Source: Eonycteris spelaea (Eukaryota; Chordata; Mammalia; Chiroptera; Pteropodidae). From it: a DNA stretch of 64,000 nt. Positions within the stretch are counted from its first letter, which is position 1, and every line of letters begins with the position of its first letter. The stretch spans positions 8,742,001 through 8,806,000 of the forward strand of contig PUFA01000006.1 of the NCBI GenBank assembly GCA_003508835.1, written 5' to 3'. The notes below the pieces were generated by a model. It saw only the letters and a list, made by a program, of their open reading frames with translations, was not told the DNA's origin and did no database searches. This document shows, one piece after another, positions 58,840 through 64,000 of this stretch. A program made the position numbers and the translations under genes.

Positions 58840-59175
58840 TATACATCCATTCACTCAACCTGTATATGTCAGGCCAGGCTTACAGACTCATAGCTCTCAA
58901 GTCATTCACAGTCTTCTGGAGGAGACAACTGTACAAACAGGTAAGATTACTCTAGTGGAGGAAGGTCCGTGATGAGGATCTGCACAGATGGAGCACAGAG
59001 GAATCACCTGACTCATCCTGGACAGAGGAGAGGCGAGGAAGTCTTGGGGGAAGTAATACCTCATCTGAATTTGGTAGGATAAACAGAAATTCACCAGGTG
59101 AAAATGGGAAAGCATAGGCAGCCTGGGCCTTCATGATCAAGGGCACGGAGATGAAGTTGTAAGCTAGTATGAAAG
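58840..59175 (-). repeat. L2 LINE, antisense
   Basis: CATCCATTCACTCAACCTGT, CACAGTCTTCTGGAGGAGAC and GGCCTTCATGATCAAGGGCA, diverged antisense L2. Confidence 0.65.

Positions 59176-59177
<2 letters not shown>

Positions 59178-59230
<53 letters not shown>
59178..59230 (+). repeat. (GT)n microsatellite
   Basis: About 26 pure GT units. Confidence 0.97.
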
Positions 59231-59233
<3 letters not shown>

Positions 59234-59544
59234 AATACAGAGCACAGTTTCTGGCACACAAGTGGCACTCAGGAAATATTTTTGGAATGAATACTTCAGT
59301 GTTAATGCTGTCTTATGTCTATTTCTAGGTAGGTCATGACCCTGCCAGATATAACCAAATAGGAGACACCTCCGTTTGTGGCAGTCCTTGCCACGATCTA
59401 TTAGAGAAGGCTTTTTCGGAGTCTCTCATTAAGAAAAAGAGGAAAGTTTGTTTTATAACTGATCTCCAATGTAACAATAACTCTTCATATCTGAAGAATG
59501 CTTCACCTTTACTGAATCGTTTGTAAGATTTCAACTGATCATAT

Positions 59545-59660
59545 TTTTTTCTTTTAGCTGAAGAAGGAGGCTCAGAGAATTAACTCACCTTTCCCCAGGT
59601 CCCACAGCCATGTGACAGAGCTGGGGATGGACTCTAACGTGCCTGCCTGCTCCATAGCTG
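59545..59660 (-). repeat. MIR fragment, antisense
   Basis: GAAGGAGGCTCAGAGAATTA, CAGGTCCCACAGCCATGTGA and GGGGATGGACTCTAACGTGC. Confidence 0.7.
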
Positions 59661-59999
59661 GGCCCTGAGCATCTGCTAATGGCCGGATGTCCTGCCCCCT
59701 TTTCTCTGGTGCCAAGGCACCTGGGAGCTGGGCCTAAGTTGCCTAGCGCTACCCATAACCCCTCTCCCCCTCTTCCTCAGAGGGTGGAAGTGGGCCTTAA
59801 GATCTAGAGGGTGTGCATTGTTCAGCTGCACCTGGAGGGTGAGCTCATGTCGGCAGCGTCAGGCCAAGGAGGGCCTGAGTGATTCCCTTGGCCCAGGTCC
59901 CCGCCTTCATCTTTGCCTCCTCTTCCTGAGAACGGGTCTCTTTCTTGAGTCCTGGGCTGACAGTCAGGAGGCCAGGGACCCAGGGAGGCCAGGAAAGTC

Positions 60000-60028
60000 C
60001 CTCAGTTTCCCTGACAGGGAAACTGAGG
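60000..60028. other. 29-nt near-perfect palindrome (14-bp arms)
   Basis: CCTCAGTTTCCCTG, one A at 60014, then CAGGGAAACTGAGG. Each arm resembles the MIR core phrase CTCAGTTTCC. It could form a cruciform or hairpin. Confidence 0.8.
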
Positions 60029-60599
60029 TTGAGTTAGATTGGGGTTTCCCTAAGTGTGGTCTGGTGAACATCAGTCCAACAGAATATTCCTCAAGAAAGG
60101 GTTGCATGGTCAAATAAGGGACTTTCACAGTGCATGCTGGTGTATTAAAGTCTCTGAGAAGTCCCGAAATGAAGACATCTAAGTTAACCAGTGCCACTCA
60201 GCCTTTCTCAGACTCCTGTCCTCATAGTGTTCTATTAAGAATGCATTCAGAAATGTTGGAAGAGATGATCTCTAAGGTCCTCACTTACCTCTACGTCCAA
60301 AATATAACCTCCCCCTGACAAGCATCCCTGGATTGCTGGTGGTTCTCTGAACATTGTTCTTAAGTCTTCCTATTGCGACTCTATATCTCTCCAATAATTT
60401 TTTCCATGTACGTTAGCCAGGGATGTTACTATTATAACCCAGGGTCCTGACTGAGCACATAGTAGATGCTCAATAAATAATGGTTGAATGCATCTATACA
60501 ACCAATTCTCCCTCATAATTGAGCCTGCTTCCTATTTTCAGCAATCCCACCCAATTTTTTGTTTGGGTCCACAGCTACTGAGTGAAGACCATCCGTATG

Positions 60600-60955
60600 G
60601 TACAGCCAGGAACCCCAGAGATGGGTCAGGCTCAGTTTTTATCTATAATGACCCCTAAGTCTGCTGTGGGAGACAGAGTGCTGAGGGAACACAGGAAAGT
60701 CCTGCTAGCTGAGAGAAGACTTCTCGGAGAAGGTGTACCTGGGCTGCGTTTTGGGGAATGGGGAGGTCAGGGTGTGAGGGAGAACATCCCAGGCTAAGGA
60801 AACAGCACACGCCAAGAGGTGGGCAAGCTGGAGCATGCTGGCCTGGACACAGCAACAGGCAAGGCCCCAAAGTCCATGCAAAAGAGATGGCTTTTATGCT
60901 GTTAGTCTTGAGAGTCGAGGTTTTGAGTAGCAGTGAGATGTGATAAGAGCCTGAA
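60600..60955 (-). repeat. L2 LINE, antisense
   Basis: CTGAGAGAAGACTTCTCGGA, GAACATCCCAGGCTAAGGAA and CAACAGGCAAGGCCCCAAAG, the antisense L2 order. Confidence 0.65.
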
Positions 60956-60957
60956 AG

Positions 60958-61160
60958 GCAGTTTGATGTCATAGGAAGAGCCTGGGTTTTGAGATCAACA
61001 GCCAGATGTTGCCACTTAGGAGCTATGGCTTGAATTTTCTGAGTCTCAGTTTCCTCATCTGTAAAAATGGATACAATAAAACTCAGTGGGATTGTTGGAA
61101 GGATTTGAGATCCAAAGTGCTTGGTATATAATAGGCAGCCAGTAAAGGGTAATATCATCA
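60958..61160 (+). repeat. MIR, sense
   Basis: CTGAGTCTCAGTTTCCTCAT, CTCAGTGGGATTGTTGGAAG and AGTGCTTGGTATATAATAGG. Confidence 0.88.
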
Positions 61161-61194
61161 TCGGAACCCTGTGCTAGAAAGATGAGCTCCATCG

Positions 61195-61305
61195 CTAGAT
61201 GAACTCCTTGAGCGTAGGGACTGTGCCATTTATCTTTTTATCCTTAGCACAGTTCTGAGGGCAGAGCAGGTGCGAGGTAACATTCTTTGAATGAAATATG
61301 GATGC
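61195..61305 (+). repeat. L2 3' end, sense
   Basis: GAACTCCTTGAGCGTAGGGA with CATTCTTTGAATGAAATA. Confidence 0.7.
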
Positions 61306-61814
61306 AGGGAATACTGTAGCTGGTGTGGAGGAAGAAGTGGTGGTGAGGGGGTGAGGCTCCCGGTTGGCAGGAAGGCAGCTGTTGGAGGGATCTGGGCCAG
61401 AGATATGAGGCCAGCACTGGAGAGTGATGTGTGACTCTGAGATAGTAGAATCTTCGTGACTTGGCAACTATTCTGATGTGGGGGGCGAGGAAGAGCAAGA
61501 CTTCAGAGGTTCTTGCCCTGTGCAAAACAGAGAGAAAGGAAGCTTTTTATTTTGGATGTACTGGCTTTGAAGTGGCTGGAGGACATCCCTATGAACCTGC
61601 AGAGGGGCTCCAGAGAGAGACTGGGCCATTTCGCCTTATCTAGGAGTTTGTTTCAAGGAATGAACAACATGGAGAGAGATATGGGCTCAAAATGTGAAAA
61701 GATATTGGAAATCATCTGCCTCTGAAGGTTATCAGGTTCCTGTTGACAGAGGTGTATGAACAGAAGCTGATTAGCCATTGGTAGAAAGTCTAGAGCACAA
61801 GTCTACTACATGAC

Positions 61815-62167
61815 GGGGTCATGTATCAGTCAGCTTCTTCTGGGTAATAACCATAAAATCTCAGTGGTATACAGCAGTAAGGATTATGGATCACAGGTCT
61901 GGAGTAAATTGGGGGTGCTGGCTAGGCAGCTCTGCAGATGTTGGATGGGCTCATTCACATGTGTGGGGGGGGTTGCTTGGCTGTCGACTGACCTAGCCTG
62001 CCTTGGCTGGGGTGACCGGCATGGCTCTGCTTTGCTCCTCTTGTCTCTCATCCATCCAGTACAGGCAAGTTCTCTTGGATTGCTGAAGATGCAGGAGAGC
62101 AGATGCAAACATGTGAGGCTTCTGAGAGCCTAGGCTCAGAATTGGCACATGGTCACTTCTGTTGCAT

Positions 62168-62198
<31 letters not shown>

Positions 62199-62340
62199 GT
62201 CAAAGCGGACTATAAGGCCAGCCCATATTCAAGGGGTAGGGAACTAGACCCATCTCTGACTGAGAAAAACTACAAGGTCATATGACAAAGTCTGTGGGTC
62301 CAGGGAGGGGTAAAGAATTAGGGTCATTAATATAATGCAA
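61815..62340 (-). repeat. MaLR/MLT1-type LTR, antisense, with (TTTA)n
   Basis: GTATCAGTCAGCTTCTTCTG, CTCATTCACATGTGTGGGGG and CAAAGTCTGTGGGTCCAGGG. A (TTTA)n microsatellite sits at 62166-62198. Family assigned by layout only. Confidence 0.45.
62166..62198 (+). repeat. (TTTA)n microsatellite
   Basis: Eight pure TTTA units. Confidence 0.95.
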
Positions 62341-62469
62341 AATAGTGGGTAGGCCAGTGTTCTTCAATCTGAGTTCTCTGCAAACCTGAGTTTTGAACAT
62401 TTTCCTTGGCGATCCCTGCAGGCTTGGGGGAGCCTAAGTGGGTCGTCCTTTCTCCTCTGGACAATTATA

Positions 62470-62680
62470 AAAGCCTCTTAATATAGTAAACACTGCTGAA
62501 GGCTCGCTATACACCTGGCTTATTTCAGCTCCCTGTGTAATCCCTGTAAGAACCTTTGAGATGGGTATTATTTTGCCATTTTGTTGATGAAAAGACACTG
62601 AACCTTGCGAGGCTAAGTAATCATCCATCCAGTCTGATTCCTAGCTCTCAAATACTCTGCTCTTTTACCTTCTGTGATTC
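62470..62680 (-). repeat. MIR, antisense
   Basis: CCCTGTAAGAACCTTTGAGA, GGGTATTATTTTGCCATTTT and GAAAAGACACTGAACCTTGC. Confidence 0.75.
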
Positions 62681-62949
62681 CATCCCTGGGGCTGCTGGTT
62701 GGTTGAACAGGCACTAGGGAGAGTCACAGATCTCAGGAACCAGAGGGCAGGGGAGAGCACAGGGAGGAGGCAAGAAAGCACAGCAGGGCTGATGGACAGA
62801 GGATGGAGCAGCAGAACTCGAGGTCCTCTTGGGGTGAAGAGCAGGTGTGCTCTGAAGGATTTGAATTTGACATTCTAGAGGCAGAGCCATCTGGAGTGTT
62901 GAGGCTACCCGGGGCCAAAGTGTGAGCAGAGGAAAACTCATTTGCTTTT

Positions 62950-63230
62950 TTTAAATTGCTAGCTATTGAGTGCCTACCATGTCCCATTCACTGCTCTACA
63001 TACTGGGGTACCACCAGGAATAAGATGGACCAGTTTTCTGCCCTTTTAAAATCTGCTTTCCTGTGGAGAGAGACAGACACTAACCTTCCAAGCAAATTAT
63101 ATACCTGGATAGGGGTAAGTGCTAAAGGTCAGGTCTCCCTTAGGGGATTTCGCAGAGGGTTCAAGGTTGCCTTGCTGACACATGCACAGGTGAGAAGTCA
63201 CCTTCCAGTGCTCCCCGTGGGTCTGTGCTG
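62950..63230 (-). repeat. L2-like fragment, antisense
   Basis: TATTGAGTGCCTACCATGTC opens it, then CACTGCTCTACATACTGGGG; the rest is diverged. Confidence 0.55.
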
Positions 63231-63234
63231 TGTG

Positions 63235-64000
63235 ACTATGGGGAGATAATGACCTAGAAGTAGCAGGCCAAGCCTTTTCAGATTGAATTCTCAGGACAGG
63301 GCCCTCAGGACAGGAAGCAGGTGTGGAGTTGGACAAGAGCAGAACAAAAGAAGAGCTGAGGGTAGTCAGGGAAGATTGGTGAGGACTGAAAAATCAGAGG
63401 TAGGGGTGGGTTCGGTGCGAGAAGATGGGGTCCAGGCTGGACCCTTAGCCCAGAGAACAGCCAGCTGTGAAACGCTTCTCGAACAAGGCCTGGGCTAAGA
63501 GAGACTTAAGGTCCCAAGGATCTGAGGTGCCAGAGATCAATTCCATGTCAGCTCAGACTATGGTTGCTTAGGGTAACATATGGAGGATGGTTTTTGAGGC
63601 AGCATTCTGCTTCAGTGGAAAGGAGAGACCTGATTGATTTACAGTGTCTGTTATAGGCACAGAATGGGGGAGGAGAAGCACAGGGCTTCTCTCGGGGCAT
63701 CAATGGAGGTGCGAGCGGTCTACCTTGGTGGGGGGCTCTTTTATCAACACTCTCTCTAGAATTGCCGGTGTACGGTGATGATAAAAAACAGGCTGAGTTT
63801 CGGCCAGTTTTATTGTTCTTTTAAAATCTGATAGAGATAATGCAACCCCTTTCTTGCCCACACCTGGGGTGGACCACTCCCTTCCCTGGCTCTTCCTGGG
63901 ATCAGCTTCAGAGAAAACTACTTTGCACTCAAATCCTTACCTCAGGGTCTACTTTGGGGGGAAATCCAAACTAAGATATTAACTTAATGGGTTTGTTTTG
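63235..64000. other. Intergenic DNA to the right edge
   Basis: No recognised gene. I looked for connexin coding sequence expected from synteny and saw none. Confidence 0.55.

Noticed and set aside
60655..61161. 168-codon minus-strand open frame
   Set aside because: It runs through an antisense L2 and a MIR; no homology seen.
63235..64000. Possible GJA4/GJB3 connexin exon expected from human synteny
   Set aside because: No connexin transmembrane or cysteine-motif sequence in the last 29 kb; it probably lies beyond the right edge.
1..64000. CRISPR arrays, operons, bacterial genes or phage
   Set aside because: The sequence is plainly mammalian; no regularly spaced direct repeats or prokaryotic gene organisation are present.

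Overview
The window is nuclear DNA from a placental mammal: multi-exon genes with GT/AG introns, a CpG-rich promoter, polyadenylation signals, and many old pan-mammalian repeats (MIR, L2, L1, MLT1-type LTRs, MER5). I see no Alu, B1 or other recognisable young lineage-specific SINE. One L1-like tail near 39.6 kb resembles sequence I associate with Laurasiatheria (bats, carnivores, horses); that placement is weak.

0-27.3 kb: the 3' part of DLGAP3 (SAPAP3/GKAP3), a postsynaptic scaffold, on the + strand. Nine coding exons are present (271-475, 789-860, 10770-10983, 11234-11547, 11941-12026, 23626-24110, 25042-25133, 25389-25532, 26193-26411), together about 610 residues. They end in the QTRL PDZ ligand. 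The large N-terminal coding exon lies off the left edge. Introns hold L2, L1, MIR and MLT1-type repeats; the long introns are 861-10769 and 12027-23625.

27.3-31 kb is repeat-bearing intergenic sequence (MIR and antisense L2). 31.0-34.9 kb is SMIM12, a small single-pass membrane protein, with a CpG-rich promoter and non-coding first exon near 31.05-31.31 kb and a single coding exon at 33927. The order DLGAP3-SMIM12 matches the human 1p34.3 neighbourhood; from that synteny the connexin cluster (GJA4/GJB3) would be expected beyond the right edge, but no connexin sequence is seen here.

35-64 kb is gene-poor intergenic DNA with MIR, L2, MER5, MLT1-type LTRs, a probable solo retroviral LTR (45.0-45.4 kb), an AT-rich block that may be a decayed retroelement (53.2-58.0 kb), and microsatellites.

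The most notable observations are three single-base deletions in otherwise well-conserved coding exons: two in DLGAP3 at G/C homopolymers and one near the end of SMIM12. They look more like consensus errors than real gene loss, but the SMIM12 one would change the protein's C-terminus if real. Other structures worth checking are an inverted pair of ~135-bp sequences in the DLGAP3 intron, a perfect 16-bp stem hairpin at 37.87-37.95 kb, and two same-orientation CTCF-like motifs flanking SMIM12. I found no convincing previously undescribed system.
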